Assembly: GCF_021462225.1 (NCBI RefSeq)
Contig: NC_061794.1
Span: forward strand, 49,454,914 to 49,518,913
From: Girardinichthys multiradiatus
Taxonomy: Eukaryota; Chordata; Actinopteri; Cyprinodontiformes; Goodeidae
DNA length: 64,000 nucleotides
Direction: 5' to 3'
Shown here: in pieces, positions 23,240 through 34,399 of the stretch
How the letters are laid out: each line of letters opens with the position of its first letter
Position numbering within the stretch: the stretch's first letter is position 1
Notes under the pieces: model-generated
What the model saw: the letters and a program-made list of their open reading frames with translations, nothing else
What the model was told of the DNA's origin: nothing
The model's database searches: none
Position numbers and translations under genes: made by a program

Positions 23240-24245
23240 TCAAAGTGCTTATGGCCATAGCTAATTCACAGCACCTGTCCCTTCAAATAAATACAAAGTA
23301 AAAACAATTACAATAAATGCAATCAGAAATGTCCAGAAACCAGTTAGTACTAATAAAATCATTGTAATAAAATGAACACATTCACTCCAGATCAAACACA
23401 TATATACAGTTATGGATTTCATATTAACCCTAACCATGGCCACACTGCTGCTGCTGTGTTTCTTGAAAATGCACAGTCTAGTCAAAGTCTTAATATTAAC
23501 AGGAAGACCATTCCACAGGTTGGTTCCTTTCACAGAAAAGACATTTTTTTGCAAACAATGTTTTAGAAAATAGAACTTTACAGTTTCCACATGTAGCAGC
23601 TCTCGTTGACCTGGAGGTGTCCAGTCTGTTAACAAATGTACCAAGTGGTTCAGGTGCAAGTCCAATCAAACATTTAAAAATCAACTTTATATAACTAAGA
23701 TTAACAAAATTAAAGAATTTATATTTACTCAAGTTGTGATAGAGATGAAATCGAATGGGCTTTTTATCAAAAAATGTTAAAGTCCGATTATAAAGCCTTT
23801 CATTAGGCTTTAAGGTAGATGGACTGGTCTGAAGGTAGATGGACTGGTCTGAAGGTAGATGGACTGGTCTGAAGGTAGATGGACTGGTCTGAAGGTAGAT
23901 GGACTGGTCTGAAGGTAGATGGACTGATCTGAAGGTAGATGGACTGGTCTGAAGGTAGATGGACTGGTCTGAAGGTAGATGGACTGGTCTGAAGGTAGAT
24001 GGACTGGTCTGAAGGTAGATGGACTGGTCTGAAGGTAGATGGACTGGTCTGAAGGTAGATGGACTGGTCTGAAGGTAGATGGACTGGTCTGAAGGTAGAT
24101 GGACTGGTCTGAAGGTAGATGGACTGGTCTGAAGGTAGATGGACTGGTCTGAAGGTAGATGGACTGATCTGAAGGTAGATGGACTGGTCTGAGACCAAAC
24201 AGCAGTGCAGTACAACAGATGTGACAGGATTACTGTATTCAAAAA
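23240..24245 (-). mobile_element. LINE 3' end (L2/CR1 group) containing a minisatellite
   Basis: The minus-strand coding sequence reads ILSHLLYCTAVWSQTSPST, then 18 extra 20-bp units, then LKPNERLYNRTLTFFDKKP, KLIFKCLIGLAPEPL and TRAATCGNCKVLFSKT. This is the C-terminal domain of a fish LINE. A frameshift near 23530 moves the final KGTNLWNGLPVNI stretch to another frame. The rest of the LINE (EN, RT core) is absent. Confidence 0.7.
23813..24192 (+). repeat. 20-bp minisatellite, about 19 units
   Basis: Unit GAAGGTAGATGGACTGGTCT repeated head to tail, almost without divergence. The only variant unit noticed (GGACTGATCT) occurs at 23921-23930 and 24161-24170, exactly 240 bp (12 units) apart. 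The unit matches the flanking LINE coding sequence (minus strand CAGACCAGTCCATCTACCTT), so the array arose from the LINE itself. Eighteen added units equal 360 bp, so the LINE frame is kept. Confidence 0.95.
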
Positions 24246-25554
24246 GACGTGAACACATTCACATGTCAGACAACTCCTATCACTCTGAAACAGTTCATAC
24301 TCGCCCTCAGACCAGAACCTCCAGAACTAGGACATCTAAGACCTTTGGTTTCTGAAAAACAATCTGAACCATCATCAGCATGATTTAAAACATATTATCA
24401 CAGAGCTGTGATGTAGATCTGCTGCATGTATGAAGACAGTGGCCACTCACGGACAAAGTTCAGTCCACAGCACCAAACACACCACAAGGACAGCACTGAG
24501 CATGTGCAGCAGCTTCTCTGTGGAAGCACAGTGAGGTGTTTCTGCAGCAGAAGACCAATCTGGTTCCTACACACCAGTTACGAAGCAGCATGGGGGGGGT
24601 TGAAGTGGACCCACTGCTGCTACTCTGAGCTGCATTTCTGAAGGCCTTCTTGCATCTTGAATCAGTGTTTAGGTCAAGAGCTTCTGAGTGGTTGCCTAGT
24701 TTTAATGTAGCATGGTCTCATTGATTGTCCCTTCTACATAAACCATGGAGGTATTCATCTTCCCCCTCAGACTCGTTCTCAAACCTTTCTTTTAAATATT
24801 TCATCCACATATTGAGTTCTTATGAAGCCTTCTTCTTCTGCTTCCCCAGCTTAAGGTCATCCTTTCAGGCATAGTTTCATGTCTCCTGGACATTTGGATT
24901 AAAACCAAAGACCCACTGTCAGAAAGATTTTTGGGAACACGTTCCCAAAAAATGTATAATTTGGTTGGTAGCAGTGTTGCCCTGCAGCAAGAAGGTCCTG
25001 GAGATAGGTACCAGCTCCCCTGCGATCCACTATGGACTGGTTCAATATGACATAAATACCAATTCCAGGCAAAATAAATTTGAAAGACTAAATTGCACCA
25101 AAACAGCTGCAGAACTATTCAGCCCAAAACATCAATCCCTATTCCAGCTGTTGGTGAGCTCACCAACAGCTGGATTCAGCTGCACAGCTCATTCCTGCTT
25201 CTGGGAGAAACCTTTTTCCTCATCGTTTGTGTGTTTAATGTCTGTTAGATGACGGTTTTGGGTCATGCATCTCAGAATCTTGCAGACTTTAAGCTGCAGT
25301 TGAGGTTTATGTTCCTGGATTCAAATTTATCCTATGTTACTGTTTTCAGAAAATACTAGTTTGTTTGGGAGCTTCTTAATGTAGTTTTATTAGGGAATTT
25401 AACCCACAACCATGTTGCCTTTGAGCCAAGCTGATGCAGCATGTCTGAGGTCTGGTCGTGGCTCAGGGTTAGGGTTCCATAGGTGTCCAAATTTGGTTTA
25501 TAGGGTTCAGCTCCTGATATATATAGATATATCTATCTGGTTCCTATCTCGAGT
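24246..25554. other. Non-coding interval (presumed plxna3 intron 1)
   Basis: No gene recognised. Contains the perfect palindrome at 25144-25173. Confidence 0.4.
25144..25173. repeat. 30-bp perfect palindrome
   Basis: CCAGCTGTTGGTGAG is followed directly by its reverse complement, with no spacer. Could extrude as a hairpin; function unknown. Confidence 0.9.
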
Positions 25555-25735
25555 CTATGGGTGAGAGGCGTGGTTCACCCTGGACAGGTCACCAGTCCAT
25601 CACAGGGCGACACAGAGAACATGACCTAACATGCAAACGCCATGCAGAAAGAGCTCCACCCGGGACTTGAACCCAGGACCTTCTTGCAGCAAGGCAACAA
25701 TGCTCCTAAGTGCTCCACCATGAAGCCCCTGTGTA
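25555..25735 (-). repeat. tRNA-derived SINE-like repeat
   Basis: On the minus strand the head contains an A-box-like TGGTGGAGCACTTAGG and a B-box-like GGTTCAAGTCC about 40 bp apart, followed by a body with CATGGCGTTTGCATGTT. The same arrangement recurs at 46290-46445. This is consistent with a Pol III SINE of tRNA origin. The family is not named. Confidence 0.55.
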
Positions 25736-27335
25736 TTTATGTGTATCGGCTCCACGAGGCCCTCAGACCACCATCAGCAGGCAAGGCAGGTGGAGTGTCT
25801 TGCCCAAGGACACGTCGGTTGAGACGAACCGGCACCCCACCGGTTACAGGACAGAAGAACTGAATGCTGCTTCTCTGTGTTTGGTTCTGGTTCTGGAACC
25901 AGAAGATCTGGTGGTCTGGAAGGTTGATACAACAGCAATAGATTGTATTTAGGTGCTAAGCCATTCAGTGGCACGCTGACCTCTGCAGCCAGTTGGGAAA
26001 TGATGTCACAGTGCAGACCACTGTGGGGTTGTGGTTCTGGGTGTGGGTGTCTTCATCTGACATAATCAGACTGATTTGCAGAGGAGAAATTCTGCCAGAA
26101 CCAGAATCAGTCAAATAAAATGTATCTGAGAAGCTCATGATGTTTTTCTTAAATGCAAGTATTCATCAGTCTTAAAGTGAGCAGGCAGAAATCAGGCATG
26201 ATTTTTCAGTATATTCAAGTAGAACCAGTAAGACCTGTAAGATCTCTCCGCCGGTCCAGTCCTGGTCTTTGGGTTCAGGTTTCTGTATTTCTTCTGGGAT
26301 GCTCAGGCTCAGCTTACTCTCCTGCAGCTTTTAAACAGTCTGATTTGTTGCATCCTCTCCCATTCTCCGTGTCGGGAAGGCCACAGCAGTGAAGCTGCAG
26401 ACCTGCAGGTGATGGATCATCACTGGTTTTACTGGGCAGTATTGATCACATGTGACTGTGTGTGTGCTTCATGCAGCAGTAATCAGGTCAGTGTGTCACC
26501 TGCAGGTGTGAGTGTGTGTGTCTGCTGACCAATCAGACACTTGCTCAATGTTCATTAATATCCAATCAGAGTGAAGCGTACACACAAAATCAAAGATGAG
26601 GATCGCTGAGTCAGCAGAAGAACAGAGCCAGAGTGTTTGAGCTCTGATTGGATGTTCTGGATCTGTGCATCTCCTACTGGTTTTACTGAGAACTGCAGGA
26701 AATACATTTTCCACTTTTTGCAGGTTTTCCTTCATCTTAAATATGAAGCTGCAGTAGGGACATAAAGGTAGACAATTCAGATTGTTCAGGTTCTGTAAGG
26801 AATTCTGACCAGAACACATTCAGAACGTGTCAGTGGGGAACGAAGAGCGCAACGCCATGTTCAGTCATGCAACTTTAAAAAGTGACACCAAAACAAAGCA
26901 GAGAGCAAATCCAGCTGCCTGCAGCATTGAAACACCAGTTAATACGGGACGACACACCGGTACCGGGTCCAGAGGAGTCCCTCCGACAGCTGTGTTGAGA
27001 TGGTGCCTTTATGGCACAAAGTGACTGAAATTGACCCATTTTTAGCCAGCTTTATTGCGCTATCATTTTTCTGTCCTGACTTTAAACTTTATTATTTGAA
27101 GAAAAATCTATTTTTTTGTCTACTTTTAAATAAAGTGAAATAAAGCTTAAAGCTGAAAAATCCATGTACAGAATGTAGCAGCAAGTCATTAAACGCTAAA
27201 ACGTAGACCTAACCTGTCTGAGGACACGTGTCCTCAGGGATCTGGACGAGCTCACAGACTCAGGATGAGCTCAGGAAACAATCCACTGACACTCTTCACC
27301 TCCTCACTTGATGCCGGCTGACCTCCAGCAGCTGG
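25736..27335. other. Non-coding interval (presumed plxna3 intron 1)
   Basis: Short TG-rich patches at 26453-26522. No supported gene. Confidence 0.4.
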
Positions 27336-27363
27336 ATGTGTGTGTGTGTGTGTGTGTGTGTGT
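27336..27363 (+). repeat. TG dinucleotide microsatellite
   Basis: About 14 uninterrupted TG units. Confidence 0.95.
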
Positions 27364-27734
27364 CACAACTGCTGTCAGTTTATCTGACTGAAGCAGATGC
27401 CTGTGGTCTGTCATGATAACCAGGGTCTGATTAGATGTTTCCTGAGTTATTAGGAGAGCTTCCTGCTGTGACCTGCAGACCTGGAGCTGGAGCCTCACCT
27501 TCACTGGGTTCTTCCTCAGACGTATAACAGCTTCAGCTCAGAAACACATTTTACTGCAAATGAATAAGACTGCAGGCTTTTTTACCTTCATTCACAAAGT
27601 TTTTAATAAAGGAACACGTGAACTTCCAGTGAACCGTTGCAGCATCCTGCATGTGTTTTTTATTCCTCAGAGTCCAGGGTCAAACACATGCACCTACATT
27701 GATGTGTATGTGCTCCTGTTTTTGCAGCTGAGTA

Positions 27735-27995
27735 AGGACCATTTTCTGTATTTCACCATCAAAGTGAGGACCGTTTGTTGTAAAGTGAGGACATTTCAAT
27801 GGTCCTCACTTGGTATTTTGCTAGGGATCAGGGTTAGGACTAAGGTGTGAATTGAGTTATGGTGAGGGTTAGGGTCAGATATGTACTGGTAATGGTTATG
27901 CTTAGGGCCAGAAGCAGGGTTAGGTCATAGAAAGGGTTGAAAATGAATGGAAGTCAATGCAAGGTCCTCACAACATATAGTGAGACAAAAGTGTG
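27735..27995 (+). repeat. Dispersed repeat with telomere-like GGGTTA words
   Basis: Starts near AAAGTGAGGACC, followed by degenerate copies of AGGGTTAGG (27828-27935), then GGTCCTCACAACATATAGTGAG and a GT run. This layout is familiar from fish introns. It is not a true telomeric array because the hexamers are irregular. Confidence 0.5.
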
Positions 27996-30451
27996 TGTGT
28001 GTGGTATCTCTGTGCAGCTGCTCAACTAAAGAAATGCATTATGGACCAACAGGGAGGCTGTGTGTGTTGAGGGTGGACTCCAGCATTCAGTTTTGCAGCT
28101 CATTTAGCTCCTAGTAAAGGAGCATTCCAGCAGTTTTTCCTTCAGTTTTATTCCATGGTCTGTCGCTCTCAGATCAAACCTCTACTGTGTGAACCTGATA
28201 CTTCCTAGTACTCTGTTTGTTCTTCTTTTCTCATCTGAACACTGAAACCATCAGAAGAACCCTCAGTTCTCAGATTTTGGTCTTTTTTAGAATCAGAGCT
28301 CCAACATCTCCAGGTGGTAAAACGGGCCTCTGATGGAGCTCTGGTCCTGCACAGAAACCTGCAGAGACACTGACATGTTTGTCTCTGGAACGTCATCTCG
28401 GAGCTCCGCTGGTGTTTCCTGGGAGCAGCTGACAGCAGAGCTCCAGCTCCTATTTTAGACCCCAGTCTTACTGTATTTCCATACGCTGCAGCTCCCAGCC
28501 GCTGAAAGCATTCTTCTCTGTCCTGCTGGGAAAGCAGACTCTGAAACACACAAACTGCTCGCTTTGGAAACTGCATTAGTTGCTAAGCTACACCATGTTA
28601 AAGGAGGACATCTTTAAATCAGAAAATTGCCAAAGAGGGTGAAAGATCCCCCCAAAAAAGGAAAAGGATGCAGGGAAGCAGATCCAATGGCGACCTGAAC
28701 TAATACTTCTTTTTTCTCCTCTGTCTTTGCTCCGGCCTCAAAACTTCATTGTTTTTGTAAGTTGGTCGGTGGCGTGAACTTTGTGGACGATGAGCTGGTT
28801 TCTGCAGGACTCACCGCAGCTCAGAAGGATAGCTGCAGCTCATTTTTTTTAATTGCCAAACTGTAATTCTGCTCAGATCTGCATGTTCTAAATATGGAAC
28901 AGATGAGTCAGTTCAGCTCGTCCTCCAGCCCAGTGAAGATCACGGAGGAGAAGGTGGGCCTGACCTCCAGAAGAGAACTGAGTCCCCTGAAATACAATTT
29001 CAAACCCCAGCTTAGAGGAGATGAAACCAGGAGGCTTATATTCCAGGTTTTAAAATAATACTTAAAACCTAATAAATATGAATTTGGACCAAACTGGTTC
29101 TGAACCCTGCTGTAACCATAACCTCTCACTGCTGTCAACACTGAACCATCTCAGTCAAAGCAGACTCAGTAGATAGGTCCATTTTTGATTAAAGCTCATT
29201 TAATCTTGAATTCCCTGGTTTGTTAGTGTGATCCAATCAAGCCGACCCAATTAACAAACTCACGTTAGAACTGAAATATTAACATAAAGAAATATAGCCC
29301 CAAAACTCCCTTCTGGTAGTCAGATCAAGGCTATCTAGAACTGGTCAATGGCTGAGCTACGGAGGTCCAAACAGGACTGGGTTCATCACTGTGACAGAAA
29401 CCTGGGTAAAAGGAATCCTGGGTAATTTGTTTACTTTCTGTTTCCACTACTCTCAAAGGCTGTGGAAAATGTCTTTAAATCAGCCTAATGACATATGGGG
29501 AAGTGAAGAAAACTGCACTACACCTCCAGTCCAGTGGATGGGGGTAATAAGATGTTTTTATTGTTGCCCAGCATATAACCCTGCCCCTCAACAATCCTGG
29601 GGTAAGTCCTACCCCCTGACTAGGACCTTTTATCCAGTGAAGCCATGTCAGGTGAAATTGTGCTGAAAATCTCGAAAAGGGCCTCATGAGACTGGACAGC
29701 TACTTTTCTTCTGCGCAGATGTTAGGAAGACCTTTTAGGACATTACAAGGTGGTGGAGGGAAGGGTGCAGTGATATTCTGTTGGTGTCGTCTCTTTGAAT
29801 TCAGAAATTAGATTTTCCAAGTTCCCAGTAGGAAAAACCAAAAACGGACCCAGAAGTCAGAACTCTGGCTGCTCTGGAGCTCTCTGAGGAACTCAATGTT
29901 TGGTGTCCAACATGGTTGAATGTGGTGAAAGTTGGTTTTTGTAGCTACTTCCTAGCACCTCTGATGGTTTGTATCTGATTGGTTAGAGTAGTAGCTAGCA
30001 CTTGGGCTGTCAGGATACTAAACCTTTAAACTACCAATTCTTGAAGGGACAGAGTTCTTTGTGGTTAGGAGGACAAAAATCTAAGTTACAGCATGACAAT
30101 ATTTGAACAATTGAACAATTCAGCCCTTCTTTGACAACTAATTTCAGTGTTGCTTCCCTTTTTGGTAAAACAATAGACAAGATAACGCTTTATATATGTG
30201 TTAATATCCTTTATGTATTATGTACCTTTGATTAGGTTGTGTAATTATTTTATATTACTATATGACTTCTCTTTAGTGAGCTGGTGTTTGCTTCCATTCA
30301 ATCTGATGTTGACACAAATAGATGTTACTGCTGAGGGACAAATAAAGGCTCATTCAAATTAAGTCTGTATTGTCAGCATTATATTTGCTCAATAATAGGC
30401 AGTAAAAATAAAGCCTTAAAAACATGTCATGTTTTTAAACATTTTAATAAA
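27996..30451. other. Non-coding interval (presumed plxna3 intron 1)
   Basis: Includes a second copy of the TTTTCCAAG...CAGTAGGAAAAACC words at 29811-29836 (compare 18925). No gene recognised. Confidence 0.4.
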
Positions 30452-30961
30452 CACTAACGGTCAAATGTTTTAGATACGCTTTCTCATTTAATGGGTCTCT
30501 TTATTTTCATGACTATTTACTTTGTAGATTCTCACCAATGGATTCAAAACTGTTAATGAACACACATGGAATTATTTAGTGTGAAATAACTCTAAACATT
30601 TTAATATTTTAGTTTCTTCAAACAGCCTCCCTTTGCTCTGATGACTGCTTTGCTCTCTTGGCGTTCTCTCAATGATCTTCATAAGGTGGTCACCTAGAAT
30701 GGTTTACCAAAGAGTCTTGAAAGAACTTCCCAGAGGTTCATTGAGAGAAGGTCAGAGGTTTCAGTCATCACGACAGAGGCTACTTTAAGGAATCTAAAAT
30801 ATGACATATTTAAAGTTCTTTTAGTTTTTGTTTGATACATCATTCAATGTGTTCATGCACAGTTTTGATGCCTTCAGTGAGAATCTACGTATAATGAAAA
30901 TAGTCATAAACATAAAGAAAACCAGTAAATGGGAAACGTCTAAATCTTTTGATCAGTAGTG
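30452..30961. mobile_element. Tc1/mariner-type MITE with long terminal inverted repeats
   Basis: The left 90 bp (CACTAACGGTCAAATGTTTT ... TAGATTCTCACCAATGG) and the right 90 bp read in reverse (CACTACTGATCAAAAGATTT ... TAGATTCTCACTGAAGG) match along most of their length. The interior has the words CTGATGACTGCTTTGC and TGGTCACCTAGAATGG, known from fish Tc1-related MITEs. No transposase frame. About 510 bp. Confidence 0.75.
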
Positions 30962-31789
30962 TCTTTTAATTTTGTGTGCTCAAACCCCTGGCATTTTGGG
31001 TTTTCGATGTACTTAAATTTAATCCTTATCATTTATTTTCCTTCGTTCTCCTTTCTGTGTTCTTGCCAACTTCATGTGGGCCATGTTTCCTTGTGTTGTT
31101 ATTAAAGTTTGAAAATTAAAAAAGGCCGGAGCATTGCGTGGTTCTGATTTGTGTACCTGGAGCTTAGCTTCCAAAGAAGAGACGACGCGTTTGACTCTCA
31201 ACCGGCTCTTAATTACTGAAAACAAATCTACAGAGCACAACCAGAACCAAACTGAGCTTGGAGGTGCTGATCCAGTTTCTTCTCTCAGACTATCTGCACT
31301 CAAACACTCCTCACTGCAAGGGCGCCTGCCCCCTCTCTGTTTTCACTTAATGGTATAATCCTATATCCTCACGTGACTGGCCGCACAGCCGCCATGCTGG
31401 CCAATCAAAACAAAGTACTGCTGAGCACACCTGAGGCTTAGCACTGTGAAAGCTAATCGGCAAAATAAAAGAACTGAGAGCCGGCTCTCACTCGATGCCA
31501 TCTGGCTCTTCTGATTCATGACAAAGCATCGGCTCTCAGTCGCAACTTTTGCGCATGACACATCACTAGCATCTTGAAACGGGAGCTTGGAGCAACAGAA
31601 CCCTATCGTTGGGCAGTTTGAGTCCGTGAAGCTAATATTTACACAGATAGCATTAGCTAATGTTGCGTGGGAGAGTTACTGCTTCAGTTCTGCAGATACA
31701 AGAGCTTTGTTGACCTTTCTAAGTTGCTCTCAAACATCAGGGTTGTATCGTTAGCACAGCTAGCATGTAGCATCCTTTGGCACTAGCTA
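30962..31789. other. Non-coding interval, possible hAT-like fossil
   Basis: 31470-31570 contains GAGCCGGCTCTC and TGCGCATGACACATCACTA, reminiscent of hAT ends (TAGTGATGTGTCATGCGC on the minus strand). No matching left end was found, so this stays tentative. Confidence 0.25.
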
Positions 31790-32542
31790 CGTTTACGTGG
31801 ACATAAGTAATCGGAACAAACGGCCGAATAAAATTGTGTCATGTAAACATGTCATTCGGAATATTCTGATCAGATTTGGCAGGATTGGAATGAAATTGTA
31901 ATTCGGTTGAGAGGGGTGGTTTATGCCGATTGGCAATCTAATCGGCACGCATGTAAACGCTTGACAGGATCAGGACAGTTATTCTGAATGAGGCAAGCTG
32001 ACCTGAGCGCGCATGTACGTCCCAGGTTAATGTGACATATTTCTGCTTTAAGTGGACTGACGAATAGCTACACACAGCTAATTATGTCGGGGAAGCAAAA
32101 CTGGTCCGTGTGCGACACAACGTTTCCATTAGAAACTTTAAAAGAGCTTAAAATTATTGAACGCATTGATGGTCGAAAATCTAGGAAGACAGAATTATAT
32201 AGACAAGTTCATAAATCAGAATCAGATTCTGATGGTGGAGCTGGTGGAGGCCAGAATTCATCGGACAGTCTACCAAATAAAACATCGTTGGAAGAGCTTA
32301 GAAATAAGCTACTACAGAGCTAAAAACAAGAACGGAAAAAGTGTTTCCAAACCTGCCGGTTTTCCATTTCACGCTTTGATGGATGCGCATCACAGTGGTT
32401 CTATTCTGAATATAGCCATGTGCAAATAAGCGCACATCATGATCGGATTGATTGATTGTGTGCCCATATAAACAGTGCAATCTGATTAGTTTTTAGTACG
32501 AATACATTTCAATCCAATCGTGAAATTTTGTGCATGTAAACA
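31790..32542 (+). mobile_element. DNA transposon carrying a Myb/SANT-like gene, no transposase
   Basis: Bounded by TA at 31788-31789 and 32543-32544. Ends are CGTTTACGTGGACA and, inverted, TGTTTACATGCACA (11 of 14 match). CATGTAAAC is repeated subterminally (for example 31841 and 31952). The interior carries a broken Myb/SANT-like DNA-binding ORF. This layout fits PIF/Harbinger or ISL2EU-type elements, whose autonomous versions encode a Myb-like protein plus a transposase. Superfamily uncertain. Confidence 0.55.
32084..32420 (+). pseudogene. Myb/SANT-like DNA-binding protein, frameshifted
   Basis: Starts MSGKQNWSVCDTTFPLETLK at 32084, with helix-rich sequence to RKTELYRQV. The frame then shifts near 32205, and the remainder of the domain (RTVYQIKHRWKSLEISYYRA, NKNG, PFHALMD) is read in the frame of 32157-32429. 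Tryptophan spacing and the KHRWK block match transposon-associated Myb/SANT-like (MSANTD) domains. In intact elements this protein binds the transposon ends and acts with the transposase. This copy cannot make a full domain. Confidence 0.6.
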
Positions 32543-34116
32543 TAGTTATTCTGTGGTTTTCTTGTCTGTTTGTGTCAATGGGAAAGTACCTTTGACACCG
32601 TATTTATGTTTGTCTTATCAGCTAAAGAGGTTGGCATGTTTCTTCTGGCTGTTGTCGCTATGGTAGCAGAGGTTAAACTTCCAGTAGCAACTCGGGGAGG
32701 AGAGGGGCTCAGTGTCTCTGTTATTGCAGCGCTGCTGCTGGAAGAAAAAGAACAATGGTTGAGTTTATATTTATTTTGATGCAAATTAGTATCTTTGAAT
32801 AATTCATCTTTTAATATTGATTGTATCAATATCTCAATTACTCTAACAATACTAGCTAGCATGGAAACAACCAGTTTTACTTTTAAACTCTGAGATCCAA
32901 GACAGTTCCACACAGTAGAAATCCAGAACCTTAGGAGTTTAAACCATAGAACTAACTGTGTGTGATGGAAAATCTTTAGAAGCTCTGGAAACTCATTATG
33001 GTTATAGGTAGCTGTTGTGGTTGCAGTGTTCATTAGGGGAAGCTCGAGGAAGACTCAGCTGGACATTAAGGTTCAACCAACCAACATCTGCAGCTGTTCC
33101 ATGACTGGAACAGAGAGGACATACCATGATTGACGAGTTGTTCTGATCAGGTGTTCATGGACTGAATAGTGTTGTCCTCATATGGCAAACAAACAGGTCA
33201 AAGGTTTAGGGTCTGCTCAAGGTCTTCTTCTAATGAACCACATCTGAAGAACTGTCATGTTTCAGTCTGACATATTCTTCTGCTGCACAGGAAAATGGGT
33301 CGTTTGTATTGTAATGAGTGAAGCGTAGTCCAGCGGACTTCACGGTTTTGAGAATACCTGGTGTGAATGTTGGAGGCCGAAGGCATCAGGCAGATGTTTG
33401 GAGCTAGAGACAGAGCAGGTTTTCAGCTGAACTTTCTGCGTCTCCAGCAGGTGATGGATGTCTGTGCTTGGTGCTCTGGGCCTCTTTGTTCTCAGCTCGG
33501 AGATAAAATCCTGTAAGGCGTGAAGTTTAAAGGTCCATACGGGTGTTTTGTGTGTGTTAACTCATTCATCACACATGATTTTGTATGTGTGTGTGTGCTG
33601 CTCAGTATTTAAACCCTGCAGCTGCTCAGCTCGGTGGGATCTAAACTCTCCAGTAAGGCTCTTTTTTCTGCCACATGGAGCAACAGTTCACCTTTATCTG
33701 CACAGAGACAACCAATACACTCCTAAGTTCAACCTTGAGGTGCTGACTATGACCAGTTTTTAATAAGCATTAAGCTGTTTTGGTCACATCTGCACAGAAA
33801 GGTTAGTTTTCAGTCACATAGTGCAGGAAGTACTCAGATGTCATTTTATCTGTAGGTCTTCAGGACTCTGGGATGGTCTGACCATCCCCCATACATCTGG
33901 AAGCATCGCTATCTTCTCTTTGTTTTTCCTCTGAGTTGGATGGACATGACGTTTGCTTTGTGTTTCGCTAAAAATTCCACAATAAACCTGAAGATTAGAT
34001 TTTATTCATTTTATGGTTTTTAATCTATAGATAATTTCATATAAAACACAAAGAGCTTTTAAAGAATTTAAAACAAGAAAGTAGCATGTCGACAACTCGG
34101 TGTGAAACCAAGATTA
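32543..34116. other. Non-coding interval (presumed plxna3 intron 1)
   Basis: No gene recognised. The minus-strand frame at 32575-33033 is AT-rich and lacks a domain. Confidence 0.4.
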
Positions 34117-34155
34117 GTATTATTAAGATTATTATTGTTATTATTATTATTATAT
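34117..34155 (+). repeat. ATT trinucleotide microsatellite, imperfect
   Basis: Repeated ATT/TTA units with a few interruptions. Confidence 0.85.
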
Positions 34156-34234
34156 TGAAACAGCAGAGAAACAATAAATCCAGGATTTTAAACACATACA
34201 ATAAATTAATTAAATAAATAGTTTATTTTATGAT

Positions 34235-34350
34235 GTAAATGGTACATGGCCTGTATTTGTATAGCACTTCATCAAGTCCCCAAAGATCTTCAAACTACAT
34301 TCAGTCATCCACCCATTCACACGCTGACGGTGGTAGGCTACACTGTGGTC
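34235..34350 (+). repeat. SINE-like dispersed repeat
   Basis: Shares ATGGCCTGTATTTGTATAGC, CACCCATTCACACGCTGACG and CTACACTGTGG with the repeat at 15320-15560. Truncated before its tRNA-like part. Confidence 0.55.
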
Positions 34351-34359
34351 TCAGCTGAG

Positions 34360-34399
34360 GTAACGTCACTGTAGATGATGACATCTACAGTGACGTTAC
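34360..34399. repeat. Perfect 18-bp-stem inverted repeat
   Basis: GTAACGTCACTGTAGATG, a four-base loop ATGA, and the exact reverse complement. It begins 10 bp past the SINE-like fragment. Contains CRE-like TGACGT/ACGTCA words in both arms. Confidence 0.9.

Noticed and set aside
23813..24192. Possible CRISPR array
   Set aside because: The 20-bp units are directly adjacent with no unique spacers, no cas genes are present, and the sequence is vertebrate. It is a minisatellite.
23803..24258. Two long overlapping minus-strand ORFs with a 20-residue repeat (TFRPVHLPSDQSIYLQ)
   Set aside because: They are translations of a 20-bp tandem repeat, which is open in several frames because 60 bp is a multiple of both 20 and 3. 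Not a structural repeat protein.
27828..27935. Interstitial telomere
   Set aside because: GGGTTA words are irregular and lie within a dispersed repeat; there is no uninterrupted hexamer array.
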